From positions 88,885,529-88,949,528 of the forward strand of contig CM043959.1 in the NCBI GenBank assembly GCA_014529385.2: a stretch of 64,000 nt of DNA, written 5' to 3'. Positions 48,236 through 59,937 of this stretch are shown in pieces. Both the position numbers and the translations under genes were made by a program. The DNA is from Adiantum capillus-veneris (Eukaryota > Streptophyta > Polypodiopsida > Polypodiales > Pteridaceae). Position 1 is the stretch's first letter, and each line of letters begins with the position of its first letter. Below the pieces are notes generated by a model. The model ran no database searches and had not been told where the DNA came from. It saw nothing but the letters and a program-made list of their open reading frames with translations.

Positions 48236-50135
48236 GGTTGTTGTTGGCCCTTGTGGAAGGTTATCCCTCACAAAAAAGGCGTATGACAAAAAGTTTATCT
48301 ACAAACATTGTCTTTTTCAAAATGTACTTCTGGATTGGGTGCACCCTAAAACACTTTTTTGTGAATGTTTTGACTTATTATTTGGAAACCATGAGTTACT
48401 TGATAATGTTCTTATTGGTTGGAGGTATCAACAACCTATTAAGAATGTGGTCTACAGTAATGATTTCTTAAGACACAGCAGTATTCCTGTTTGTGATTGT
48501 GCTAAATATATCTCATACTGCAAAGATTTTGACATTTATGGCTTACATGTTTGCACTTGTAATCTGGATCTCATTGAAAATACCACAATTAGGAGAATCC
48601 TTGCTAAAGGACTTAAACACATACCCACTTTTCCAAAAAATCCATATCTTGCTCTAACAGATTTACTTAGTTATTTAATTGACCTCGTCAAGAAGAGAGT
48701 CCTACTAGACTTAATAAAACTAGTTGAAAAATGCTTCTTTCAAAAGATCTCACCTATACCTTTTCAGTGGCTTTCTACTAAAACAGCTCTTGGATCACAC
48801 CACAACTAGCTGAGGATATTCAAAGACTTTCACATAACTGGTTTATTGTTAGACTTGATAAAAGATCCAATTGTCCCACTCTTATATGCAAAAACTTGCC
48901 CTGGAATGCAGCACACTCTAGGATTTCTGGGAAGGAATTCACACCACTTAAAGCTTCCCCATATAAAGTCACTTGTGATATTTCAAAACATCTTGAAAAT
49001 ATAGGATATTTTGATCAAAATACCAAACTTCCTGTATTATTTCCCATCTATAAGGTACAAAAACATATGTTTATATGGATATCAGATGCCTCGAATAGTA
49101 ATATTACTAAAGATATTACCCTTTGCCTTGACTTGATTCTTTCTGAGTTTGAAAATACATGTGCCTCTAAACAAAAACTCTGCTCTAACTTTCTTCAAAT
49201 TCACTACAACCCATTTTGGTTAGTTAAAAATGCCACTAAGGTTACTCTTAACCTACCAAAACAAATCTTTCATCTCTTCATATTACTCAATGCTATGAGA
49301 ATATTCCTTTAGAAGGGGATTTAGGACTGAAAGATGTTCTATCTCAAATGATTAAACTAGCCTTCAAAAATGCTAGGGCGAATGGTTACTCTTACATTTC
49401 ACTTTCCAGTTCACTTCAATGATGATAGACTATTCAATAACATATCTTGGGTACTTGATAATTGTACCATTCTCTTTGGAGGACAACGTTTTAGTCAAAG
49501 CCAGGGAATTCCTATGGGAATTTCCTGCTCACCTATAATGTGTAATCTATACTTAGCCTTCTTTAAATACAAATGGTTTTTAAAAACCATGAGTGACAAA
49601 AGTAAATATCATATACTTCCACTTTTTTAATCATACTTATAGATACATGGATGACTTATTAAGACTCAACAATAGATTTTTCTCGGATGAAATTAATCTT
49701 GTTTATCCCAACTTCTTAAATATTGAACCAACCTTTAAACATGGGTTTACTTCACCATTTGGATTTTTTGCCACTATAGTCCAATTCCTTAACTTTTCTA
49801 TTAAACTACATAGCCCTTGTGTAGGAGTCTATGACCAAAAGTTCTCTTGGAAAAGAGACCTATTAGATATCCCACCTATTGAATTCTTAAAAAAGAACAG
49901 TAATCGTCCATATAAAGTTGCTCTTGGTACGTATATAAGCCTCTTATATCTTATAGTTTACTCCTCTTCCAACTGCTTCTTTGCTTGGGAAGATATTAAA
50001 ATTCTTATTCATAAATTTTGCATTAATGGTTTCAAAAGAAAGGGCATAATTAATAGAATCATAGAATCCCTTTCTCATAACGCTTGGCTTGGCTTACATT
50101 TCAGCCAACTTAACCTCATTCCTCTGATTAGGTAG
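48236..50135 (+). pseudogene. Penelope-like reverse transcriptase, broken by frameshifts and stops
   Basis: Coding pieces in order: KKAYDKKFIYKHCLFQNVLL and GLHVCTCNLDLIENTTIRRI (48236-48809, the C-x-C...HV-x-T-x-x-L-x-I region); HNWFIVRLDKRSNCPTLICK (~48832); FPIYKVQKHMFIWISDASNS (~49045); and ITQCYENIPLEGD (~49283, RT motif A). Then come FSQSQGIPMGISCSPIMCNL (~49490), YRYMDDLLRLNN (~49638, catalytic YMDD), QFLNFSIKL (~49785) and YKVALGTYISLLYLIVYSSS (~49910). The order and wording match the Penelope-related RT group rather than LINE, Copia or gypsy enzymes. At least three frame changes and several stops make it non-functional. The stop is at 50133-50135. Confidence 0.82.
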
Positions 50136-50160
50136 TAGGCCCACTCACAATGGGCCTACT
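50134..50160 (+). other. perfect 10-bp hairpin overlapping the RT stop
   Basis: AGTAGGCCCA (50134-50143) and TGGGCCTACT (50151-50160) are exact inverted repeats with a 7-base loop. It may mark RNA processing or a structural signal at the 3' end of the coding part. Confidence 0.75.
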
Positions 50161-50201
50161 ATCGACCCATTGTGTATGGTGCCTGGGACAGGGCGGGTAT
50201 A

Positions 50202-52251
50202 CACACACACACACACACACACATATATTTACCTGTATAAGAGTTTGATTATATATATTGACTCCAAAAAAAGGTATGTATTTTTTTACACAAATCCCTT
50301 GTGGAAATACTTTTTTGAAAAGTAATTAGTTGAAAAACGGGGGGTTAACCTTCTTCCTCCTAAACACCAGATGGGAACACCCCCTTGGGGGATTTTTTGA
50401 GGTAGCTACTCTCATTACCTTAAACCTCACGCCCGCTGGCTCTATCTGTCCCACTTAACTGCACTGCAGTGGGTATGGTACCTCCTACAGAGGGTCTCTC
50501 TCCCTCTCAACTCCCCGTATGGGGAAGCAATAGCTACTGAGTACTTGATCGTGGGTGTCTTCACCCTGAACTTTCTCGGAGGTGCTATATAAGGTGAGAG
50601 TGCTCTGGCCCCTCACTTAGTCCTTGGGTTTATTTTCCTCTGCGTGTGTTTTTCAAGGAGAGATGTGAGGATTTTCTTATACTAAGCAGCTATGCAAGTT
50701 TTTGAGCTACCATCTCAGGTTGGTCCTCACCTTGATACCTTGATGATATACGTTAATGGTTTTTTGTGCTAAAACGGGCAGTTACCAACTAACGGTATGT
50801 GGTTTTTCTACTTTTGATTTTTTTGCGGCTGCATAACTAGGCAATTAAAGATGGCTTGAAATACATTGATGATCATACTGAGTAGTGTTTGGTTTTTTGG
50901 CCATTGTAGAGGAATTAGTTTCTGCTTTTTTTAGATTGTACAGTGACTGTAAATTAGTTTTTAATAAAGGTGTTTCTAGTGAACCATATAACTGGTGCTT
51001 GATGTGGCAATATTTGGACAAGAAAATGGGGGATATTATACAAGATACTATCATTTGTCTGGCCTAGTGTTGGGGCTATTTGTCACTTTATCAAATACAT
51101 GGAAATTTTTGCATACTACTGCATAGTGTGAAGGGGCTTTGTTGGGTGTTTTTTAGCTTGAACAGTGCCTGTAACTTATTTTAGATGGTATGGTAATCAA
51201 TGCACAACCAGCATAGTGGTGCTTTAATGTGGCAGTACTCGAACGTGAAAAATGGGGGACCTTATACTCGATATTGTCATTTTTCTGGTCTAGAGTCGGG
51301 GCTGTTGAGACTCTCTATCACATGCATGGAAATTTTTGCATACTACTACGTAGTGTAAGGGGGTTCTTCCTCCCTCATGCCATGGTTGGGATTGCTACAC
51401 TTACAAAGGATCCTGCGTTTTAAGCTTTATCGCAGATAGTTGACAATATTGGTAACATATATGGGTTTTCTCCTTATTAATCTTCTTTACTTGGTCTACA
51501 CTTACAAAGGATCCCGCGTAGTAAGTTATATCGCATGAAGTTGACAACACTGGTAACATATATGGGTTTTTTCTCCTTACTAATCTTATTAAGTTGGGCT
51601 CTTTTGGTGGGTTTTTTTTAATACAAACTTTGGTAGGATGACAGTTGTAATGAATATGAGACTGTGGATTCGGCTTGACAAAAGCCGAGAGTTTTTTTTG
51701 GAAGGTATCTAGAGTTGGTATTGAGAAACACTTTATGGCTTCATGATTATTAGTTAAGCTAGTGAAATTGGAGCCTGACAAAATTGGCAAAGATGTTTTG
51801 GTATTGGTACATATCTCAAGCTGAAAATTGGGTTAATTTATGGTTTATGAAACTTGGAAATTTGGGCCTAACAAATTGGCATAACAATTTTCTATATTAA
51901 AAAAAATCTATGGGTTAAAATAGGAAACTTGGATCAAAAGGGGTAATGGACTTTTGATCAAAATGATATATTAAAGGTCTTTTAAAACATTGGGCTATAA
52001 AGAAACCATACAATTATTGACATTTAACGAGATAAATAAACTATTTTTTCTAAAAAGAACTAAAATACATGAACATTTTTTGACAGTGGTTTTAAGTTAA
52101 AAAGGGTTGTAAGTTGGACATAGATAATAACTGACATAGTCCATTGACACATTTAATACACATCCAAGGCTAACAAATCTGTTGTCTTGTTTGGATGAAT
52201 GCAAGTGAGGACTCTATCCTTTCTTGGAATTTTTTTTGGCTTAAAGCTACA
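50202..52251 (+). repeat. right long terminal repeat (pLTR) of the Penelope-like element
   Basis: Direct repeat of 44180-46175. It begins in a CA microsatellite and ends at TTAAAGCT, where ACACACAC follows. It has an ~80-base insertion near 51820-51920 and lacks the 23-base duplication. Confidence 0.85.
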
Positions 52252-53889
52252 CACACATGCCGCACAACACTCCACATGCAATAATTAATCACATATACAA
52301 ACACCAGAGTTCATCAAACCACAAACACCACTTGCTATAAATGTTTTTCTTCCCTACATACTTGCACAAGGTTTTATAAAAACTCAAACCATGATAGGTG
52401 GCAACATCTCTTGGCGAGGAATGAAAATTATGGCATCAAAAGGACTACGACTATAGATCGGATTTTCCCACATATGAATTAGATCCTGTTGGAGCACCTA
52501 CAACCTCTTTGATTAACTTTTTGACTTTTAGTCCACTCCATGCAAAATAAATGCTTCAATTTCATCTATCAATACCTGGCCCAAAGAATCTACTCCTACC
52601 GTAATACTCATAATTAAGCACTCCCACCCTAGCCACTTCGCATCAAGCTCACCAGAAATGTCATGAAGTTGCGCATGCGAACCAGGAAGACACAAAGTCC
52701 TTGGCTATGAGATTTCTTATTGTGAGAGTCTTGACAATAGAGGAGAAGACTAAACTAGTCATAACTATTGGCGAAAAAAACACATAGAAATATTTAATGT
52801 ATGCTTGTAAAGAGAATTTCACCTCCTTCATTCTACTTCGGGAGTGGATTGTACAGATTAAAGGTGGGAATGTCTCTTGTCCCTCACATCATTTTAGCTC
52901 CAAAATTGCTCCTCCTTGACCTGAAGTAACCACACCACATTCAAAACCAAGTACTACTCAAATTTGTCAGCGAGTCACCATGATTGGTCTGCAGCATAGC
53001 TGTCTGGCACTAACATAATGTCAATACGGAAGGATTCAACTCTTCCATGGGGCATGGAGACTCTTTGAGGGTGTCAACCTCAAAAAGTGAACCTACGGAA
53101 TGAAGCCATCTCTAGCACTAGCAAATATATCACTCTCTACTCAGGCAATCAACCTATGTTCTGTCTCACTACTTTCAGACATCACACCATTTCGGCACTC
53201 AAACAAAGTCTAGATGCAATAGAACTTTAGGAGGATGTCTAAGTCACCTAAGGGCACTATCCTACCAAGTCTGGTCGCAATCCAACAAGGTACCAAAATC
53301 ACAATACATCATGATCAAGTACCTAAAAATTGCAATAGAATAGTCTAGAAAGGTTTCCCTATTATCTATGAACATCTCCTATTATCAAAACATAAGAAAC
53401 AACCGTTAAAGCACTCAAAATTTTAGATTTAGCTCACAGTAGGTTTTTGCAAACCACAACAAAATTGAGAATGGTTACACTTAAATTAAAGAGCAGAAGA
53501 CAAGGAACACAATGCAATTGCTAGGGAAATTAATTTGGATGATTAGAGCTCAAAACAATGGATTACGAGCCCCATGAGAGTAGCAACTCTCAGTCGTATG
53601 CTTCAAACACCAAAATCTTTGATAATGAATATTATGTTCAAACTTGCAAAATGGGCTTTATACCTAGGGCTTCTTTTGGCGAGTGGTCGGCTTACAAGGA
53701 TCGGACTCCAATATTAGATTTTACAATTGAGACTTTAACAAAATTGACCCAGAGATCTCTTGGCTAAAAGTCAGAGTTCCTCATAATTACAAAGCTTTCT
53801 TGGAAAAACAATAATGGGATTAGAAAATTTTCGGCTTTTATGACGAGGTGATCAACTAGGAGGGTGGCTGTCTGGTCCAACTACTAACA
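52252..53889. other. spacer, possibly an LTR, without gene
   Basis: No protein motif. Its right edge (ACTAACA|CTCCCCCCTTCC) looks like the LTR/polypurine junction seen at 9121-9135, so part of this stretch may be a 3' LTR of a further minus-strand element. No partner repeat was found in the window. Confidence 0.4.
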
Positions 53890-53890
53890 C

Positions 53891-53902
53891 TCCCCCCTTC
53901 CT
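53891..53902 (-). promoter_or_regulatory. polypurine-tract-like site
   Basis: The minus strand reads GGAAGGGGGGAG directly before TGTTAGTAGTTGG, the same arrangement as the interrupted LTR element. Confidence 0.5.
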
Positions 53903-54468
53903 AGTCGTTGCACACCCTCATGCAAGGAATTTCTTTAGCTTGGGGAGTAGTTGGTCTTTAGGTTGAGTTGCATATCTTCTTTAGTTTGAACTGCACTAGG
54001 TCTTTAGTAGTCAAATGTCCTCTTTTCTAAGGTCTTTCTGATGTTTTTGAACTTTTCTACCCGTGCCACTATGTCTACTTAGGGTTGTTCATTATTGTGC
54101 TCTGGTAGGCAATGACAAGCTTCTAGGTAATGTGGGATGTTGATAAGTCCTTTGTCAATGGGTTGAATATGGTTGAGTCATTTGGAGGGCCTTCTAAGAA
54201 AATACTATTTTTTTCCTTCTCTGTCCAGAAAATTGGTGTGGTAAAAGATAAGGCATCCTCATCAACCGCTCAAAACGTGTACTTCAAAGTGGATTTTTTT
54301 GATAGTCATAACAGCTGCAATGATTGATGGAATGTACCTTTTTAGTTATATCGAAGGCACCTTGTCATATAGGAGGGAATTTCTTTTCCATACGATGTAT
54401 GCAGTAGGGAGTCTAGGGAGTAATGGTGCTATACTCTTTTGTTTCTTGAATTTCTTGATTGTGTATTC

Positions 54469-55560
54469 ATGGCTTCTTCATCCACCCCCTCGAACCTTCT
54501 CACTAAATGTCATAAGTATCATCTACATGATGATTTGAATCCAGAATATGAGCCTTTATGCAAGCAAAGTAAAACAAACACAATAGTAACACCCATAGAG
54601 AAACCAAGACTCAGAGTAGAGGGAGCAAAACACATAGATTTATGGACAAATGGCTCACTCTATCCTTTGAATCCTATGAACAATGTCTCCCTTGTGTTTG
54701 CAAATCCCACTACTTTATTGACCTTTGCAGGTGACGAACATAATGGTTTACTTGGCTACTGCAAAGCTCTAACTGGGAAATCAAAATTTTAGAAAAGCAT
54801 GGTTCACCATCAAGCAAATGAGATTATACGACTTTCTACTTTGCATTGTGAGGACCAGAAAACCCTTTTGCAGTGCACACAAGAAATACAGATATTGCAA
54901 GAAAAATTGCAGAACTTACAAAGGAAAGATACAAGCTTAGGTTCTTGTGTGCAAAAGAAGAGACTACCGAATCTTGAAACCTTGAAGGTTGTCTCTGGAG
55001 GTCTCAAGAAACGAATCCAAGCTTTTGAGGTCAGGATTATGAACCTTTTGGTTTATTTCAACTATACACTGTTTTTTCTTATGTCTGTTATATTTTCTAT
55101 GGACATGCTATATATCCAAAAAAAGAAAACATAGATCCAAAGGCCAATGTAGGAAAGCAGTTGAAGCCTTTGATAACAAGTGGTCTCGCAAATTATATAA
55201 TGCATGACAAAAAGTATAAGGTTTTGCAGCGAGATGTTGTTGACCATTTTATTACAAATAGTGCAGTGCCTGCTAGTGAAATACAAGGAACACTTGACTC
55301 CCTTGGCATGAGTAAGAGAGGGCACTCAACTATTCAACAGTCTATCTCCTCCATTTTTGTGAAGAATAGAATAAAGTCTAAACTTCTACCAACAGCAGCA
55401 AGTGTTTGAAAAGAGAGACTTCAACTCAACCATGCACAGACAGATTTCATTGGATGTCCATTTCATATTGATGGTATTTATAGATCTCAAGGAACAAGTG
55501 TAACCTATGATGAGTACAACAATATCTTCATGGACCTCACTTTGTTGCAAACTAGACATT
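54469..55560 (+). pseudogene. unrecognised gene relic with in-frame stops
   Basis: A plus-strand frame starts at ATG 54469 (MASSSTPSNLLTKCHKYH) and passes a TAG at 54790-54792. It then encodes a coiled-coil-like segment (TQEIQILQEKLQNLQRKD). A plausible intron (GAG|GTCAGG ... CCAAAG|GCC) joins in phase to KPLITSGLANYIMHD and GTLDSLGMSKRGHSTIQQS. After a TGA at 55407-55409 the frame stays open for ~50 codons (DFIGCPFHIDGIYRSQGTS). The continuity across single stops suggests a once-real protein. I do not recognise the family. Confidence 0.5.
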
Positions 55561-55913
55561 AGGAAGAGAATGGGGTCTAGGAGGGCCTCTTTATTTGGCA
55601 GTTTAAGGGAGTCAAACCCTCTAGTATTAAGAAAGAAATCAAAGGGAAAATTTTTGAGTTCAAATAGGCAAAGCAGCTAGTTTATTTGAATTCAAATTTT
55701 CCCCCAAAAATGAAATTCAAAATCTAGCAGGCAAAACCATATCATGTAACATACCTATGGAAAGAGCTCAGCGTGTAGATTACATATCTGCAATCCCCGC
55801 TCAAATTGGAGATCACATGTAGAAGTTATGGAAGGCCAAAAATTATAAAGTTGTCCACCCTCTTTTTTTGGGGGGAAAAGTGCATCCTTTGACCACTCTT
55901 ACACTTCTCTTAC
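55561..55913. other. spacer, no feature seen
   Basis: AT-rich sequence up to the start of the next LTR. Confidence 0.5.
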
Positions 55914-56849
55914 TGTGAGGTCCCCACCCCGTTGTCTCAAACGACGGATCTTATTGTAAACCTGGTGCCAACTAGATCTACAGCGGAAGCAAATAAAGTG
56001 GTTTATGGTTCATCTAGCGAACGCTCTCTCATCACAAAGTGAGTCGAGTTCGAGCCTACTAGCATCGAGATCTAGTTCCACACCGCAAGGGAAGCGTGAT
56101 TAACTTATCTAGCGATCCTAAGACCCACCTTCCAAGAGGAGAGAAGTCCGGAGAATTTTTCCCCATGTTTCAGAGGCACTTACACTTGAGGCTACGCCGC
56201 TCTTGGGGCAATGAGTAATACTAGCGTCGATTTATAACACTATGGGGACGGAGAGTTCCCGACCAATCGGGACCACCCTTCTCATAGGCATTGGCAACCC
56301 GAGGCAAGCCCCCACTTTCCACCCCATACTCACACTTCCCTTGTTACCTAACTACTACCACAATGGTTGTTCAACATGTAAGTTCTTTGTTTATTTTTCC
56401 GATTCACAAGTTCTTTAATACAATCCTTCAACCAGTATTGCAAAGCGTCACCAAGATAGTAATTCTAGTAAAAATTCACTCAAAAACTCATTCATTTAAA
56501 GTTCCAATGCTATGGAGGCACGAAATTCCCCAGCGAGTGTTTACTCCACCCGTTGTCTCCTAGCTGCCCTTGCAACTAGGTTGTCCACCGCTTAACCATC
56601 AGTCGTGGACTTCCACCGCTTAACGTGGACTAGATCAACATTGGAATTGAAAATGAACTAGCCGAGCTAAATTTTCCCAAGCAACCAATCTTTCCTACTT
56701 CAGACAGTATATTCCAAAATCATTCTTTCCTACTTGAATATAAAATACAATTAATTTAAATGCCGTGGTTTCCGTTGATTTCCAACATGTTGAGAAATGT
56801 GTTTTTCATCCTATTTTATCGAATGCAATGTTGCTTTAACAAACTTGAA

Positions 56850-57007
56850 TTAAAACTTGACTTACCTCCACAATTTCCTCGTCATTGCTCCGTGAGATGG
56901 CCGGTACTTGGTCGACCATGGGAGCTTTTCCCTTTCCATTAGTGTTGCTTGTCCCCGCCTCGCGGTTGTGGGAACCACCGAAACGAGTTCTCTTTACCGG
57001 GGCCATT
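56850..57007 (-). CDS. short conserved open frame inside the LTR (weak)
   Basis: The minus strand reads MAPVKRTRFGGSHNREAG and then SNTNGKGKAPMVDQ from the ATG at 57005-57007. The same frame is present in the other LTR near 61825-61953 with N changed to D. It resembles the basic start of a retroelement protein, but the two LTRs are expected to match anyway, so conservation says little. The 3' end is not certain. Confidence 0.25.
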
Positions 57008-58300
57008 TTATACTCACTACTTAATTGACAACTTGGGAAAAGAGAGCTAACATTCGAGAGTAACATACAACCATGATGGCGGATTAGTTTCAATAAGAAA
57101 ATTCCCTTGTACGAGAGGTTAAACTTACTTCAAGACATAGAGAATCCCGATAGCAGCATACTTGTTCTATGGGAATAGGCCCTAAGGTTAGTTATTTGGC
57201 CTAGGTAATTAAGAATTTCATATTTCTACTTGATCTATTTACTAGAGATGAATTAGGCATGCTTAATCACTTCCTAATGCAAGTAGAGATTTGCAGCTTT
57301 ACCGCATGCATAGGTGAGAGGATTCCTTTTTCCTAGTGGATTAATTGTGGAATTATTTCACTAATTACATCCTAATATTTGAACAAATTGAATCTAAACA
57401 TAGCTATATAAACATTATGTGGTAATAGAATGAAATAGACTAATCTTATCACATTGCTGGCTTGATTTTATCATTAATTAACTATAATGGCTTAGTGGAT
57501 AATTCTCTTATTGCTAATCATAAATTAATCTATGATTAGGAGAGGTTAATTGTTTGCATAATTGACAATTAGAATTAATAATATGCAATGGAATAATCAT
57601 ATAGCAATTTAGAGAGTGTCTAATGAGAAATTTAACTGTGCTTATGCATACTAGCAGCGGAATTATGAGAACCATAGAAAATAGACTAATCTTATCACAT
57701 TGCTGTCTTGATTCTATCATTAATTAACTATAATGAGTTAGTGGATAATTCTCTTATTGCTAATCATACATTAATCTATGATTAGGAGAGGTTAATTGTT
57801 TGCATACAATTAGAATTAATAATGTGCAATGGAATAATCATATAGCAATTTAGAGAGTGTCTAATGAGAAATTTAACTGTGATTATGCATACTAGCAGCG
57901 GAATTATGAGAACCATAGAAGGAATTATAACATAACGTGAAATTGGCTTTATGTTATCGTAGTTTGGGTTGAATTTGAATCAATTTGCTGATCCAAAGGA
58001 GCTTCTTGTGGCGAGAATTGCGCAGCACTTCCGTCTTTTGCTCCTTCTCCAAAAGCTATGTGTGCCGGCAGCACCTCCTCAAGGTGTGTGTGTATGTGTG
58101 TGTGTGTGTGTGTGTGTATACTGAATGTGTGTGTGAGCATATATGTGCTTGTGTGTGTGTGTGAGCATTCTCTTATATAGGATCACAAGCTGAAAAATTC
58201 GAATTTGCCTGTTATATGCATCTGGAGGAGTACTCACTTCATTCATGGCAGCTCTAGTTGCATACTTACCAAGTTTCCCAACCTGCTCAAGAGCTCACTT

Positions 58301-58302
<2 letters not shown>

Positions 58303-58365
<63 letters not shown>
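58303..58365. repeat. (CT)n microsatellite
   Basis: About 31 uninterrupted CT units; it produces spurious Ser-Leu repeat frames. Confidence 0.97.
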
Positions 58366-58367
<2 letters not shown>

Positions 58368-58820
58368 CACGGAAAGTAGCCCACGAGCCCTGTGAGTGTG
58401 TGAGGGTGCCGTCTACCTACCATATCAACTCAGCAGTGGCCTCGAGCCGGTTCCCACACAGCTCCCGAGCCCTGGTGCCTCCCCGCACAACCTTAGGAAA
58501 AATTGTTTTTAATCCTAGACGGGCAATTCTAATCAGATTTTGATGCCGAAACTTGCTATGCTAAGCTAGAACTAAGGTGAATAATCCCAAGTACCTGCCA
58601 TATTTAGTAGCCCCCAGCATCCAAAAATGCACTTTTTTAAAAATTTGGGTTACGGGTGTAGTTTGTCGAGACGGTCAAAACTAGATGGGTCGGGTGACCA
58701 AAAACTTACTATTTTTGGAAATTTCCCACAAAAGTTATTTTAATTCACGTTTGGAAGATTTATGACATTCTAAACATCATGGCATCGACAGATTTTGAAA
58801 AAGTACAAAAAATAGTAACA

Positions 58821-58832
58821 TCCTCCCCAACG
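58821..58832 (-). promoter_or_regulatory. polypurine tract of the gag-only LTR element
   Basis: The minus strand reads CGTTGGGGAGGA directly before the LTR start TGTTACTATTTTT. Confidence 0.75.
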
Positions 58833-59218
58833 TGAAAAATTTGAGATGTTCTCATCTTAAAAATACATCTGGATAAACTCTATGCTAACTACTTAGGTAC
58901 ATATATCCTTTGTCTAAAGTAAAGACATCCTTTGATAATAGAATAGTCTTTAGCTTTATGCGGCTTATTCTGTTGAACTTTGATGAGATCCTGGTGCTTG
59001 TATTATTCCTCACTAGGATTAGTAGTTGCAGCATACAAAGCTTCTCTCTCATCAGCTTCATCATCCACAGTTGGTTGTCTCATTGCGGCATTAGCGAAAG
59101 ATCCGTTTCCTTGTCCTATGTTTTCTCTTCCTCGGCCTCCTCTTCCGTTCGGTTGACCTAGCCCTTTGATGTTCAGAGGTACATTATTAGCACCGGATGT
59201 TTGGGAAATCCTTTTTGG
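58833..59218 (-). other. region between gag relic and polypurine tract
   Basis: A Gly/Arg-rich gag tail may extend into it (the minus strand encodes EEEAEEENIGQGNG near 59115-59160). No protease or polymerase motif is present. Confidence 0.5.
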
Positions 59219-59937
59219 ACATCGGATTTTGTAATGTCCATACTCTTGTCACTCAAAGCATCTTATATTGGGAAACTCGGTAGCTGTCGTAGTAACTACT
59301 ATCAGACGATGGTCGTATGCAGGGTTGATTGGTCTGTTACTCCAGTTGTCTGGCCTGGCCCTCTTTGACAAATAGTATTGACTATCTTGGGTAGTCCTCT
59401 GAATCTCTTTTAGCTAACGGTTTGGCCTTAGCAAGGCATCTTGCAGAGTTGCTGGCCTGAGAGCTTCTAGTCGGTTGTTCAAGGGGTCGATGAGTCCTTG
59501 GGAGAACTGTGCTACTTGCTGTTCCAATGTCATCCTAGGAGCATATCTCCGAAGTGTGACGAACTTCGAGTAGTATTCTTTGACGGAAGAAGTCCGGTGT
59601 CGAAGTGAGAAAAACTCATTTATCTTCAAGGCTTTGTGAGCGGGTGGTAAGTATCGCTCCATCACAGCAGCCTTGATGTCTTCCCATGACTGGGAAGATC
59701 CCTTGATATCCAAGTCCCTGCAATGTTGCTTCCACCATATCTTGGCATCGCCAGACAAGCGGAACATCGCAAGCATGGTTTGATTCACGGGTTGGGTTCC
59801 CGCAGCTTTGAAATAATCATCCATACTTCCGCATCTCTTTCCACATTTCCCCCCTCGCCCTTAAAGAGTGGAGGTTGGACTTGCTTAAGAAGGAGCTTCT
59901 TTTCCTGCGCCGTCGAGTAGAGAGCAATAAGCGGTGC
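59219..59937 (-). pseudogene. Gag relic (retrotransposon gag domain and CCHC knuckle with nonsense codons)
   Basis: The minus-strand frame opens after a TAG near 59938 and reads KKLLLKQVQPPLFKGEGG, VERDAEVWMDDYFKAAG, LSGDAKIWWKQH and FFSLRHRTSSVKEYYSKF, a typical gypsy capsid domain. The ATG at 59822-59824 lies inside the domain, so the true start is upstream. TAG at 59414-59416 interrupts the frame. It then continues in register to a zinc knuckle (59219-59260) reading C-F-E-stop-Q-E-Y-G-H-Y-K-I-R-C, where the second Cys of CX2CX4HX4C has become TGA (59249-59251). Confidence 0.85.

Larger units (their letters stand above)
44180..52251 (+). mobile_element. Penelope-like retroelement with long direct terminal repeats (decayed)
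   Basis: Two ~2-kb direct repeats (44180-46175 and 50202-52251) flank a body whose plus strand encodes a broken reverse transcriptase with QGIPMG...SP and YMDD boxes. Long terminal direct repeats and retained introns are known traits of Penelope-like elements, and acceptor-like TTATTGCAG and TATTGTGCAG precede coding segments here. No GIY-YIG endonuclease was seen. Both outer ends lie in CA repeats. Confidence 0.72.
55914..58820 (-). repeat. 3' LTR (2,907 bp)
   Basis: Plus strand TGTGAGGTCCCC...AGTAACA. It contains a ~246-base tandem duplication (57435-57680 and 57681-57926) absent from the other LTR, a TG microsatellite (58084-58118) and a CT microsatellite (58303-58365). Confidence 0.87.

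Noticed and set aside
58205-58543. Frame with a long Ser-Leu repeat, and its counterpart with Arg-Glu repeats at 62940-63149
   Set aside because: Both are translations of CT/TC microsatellites.
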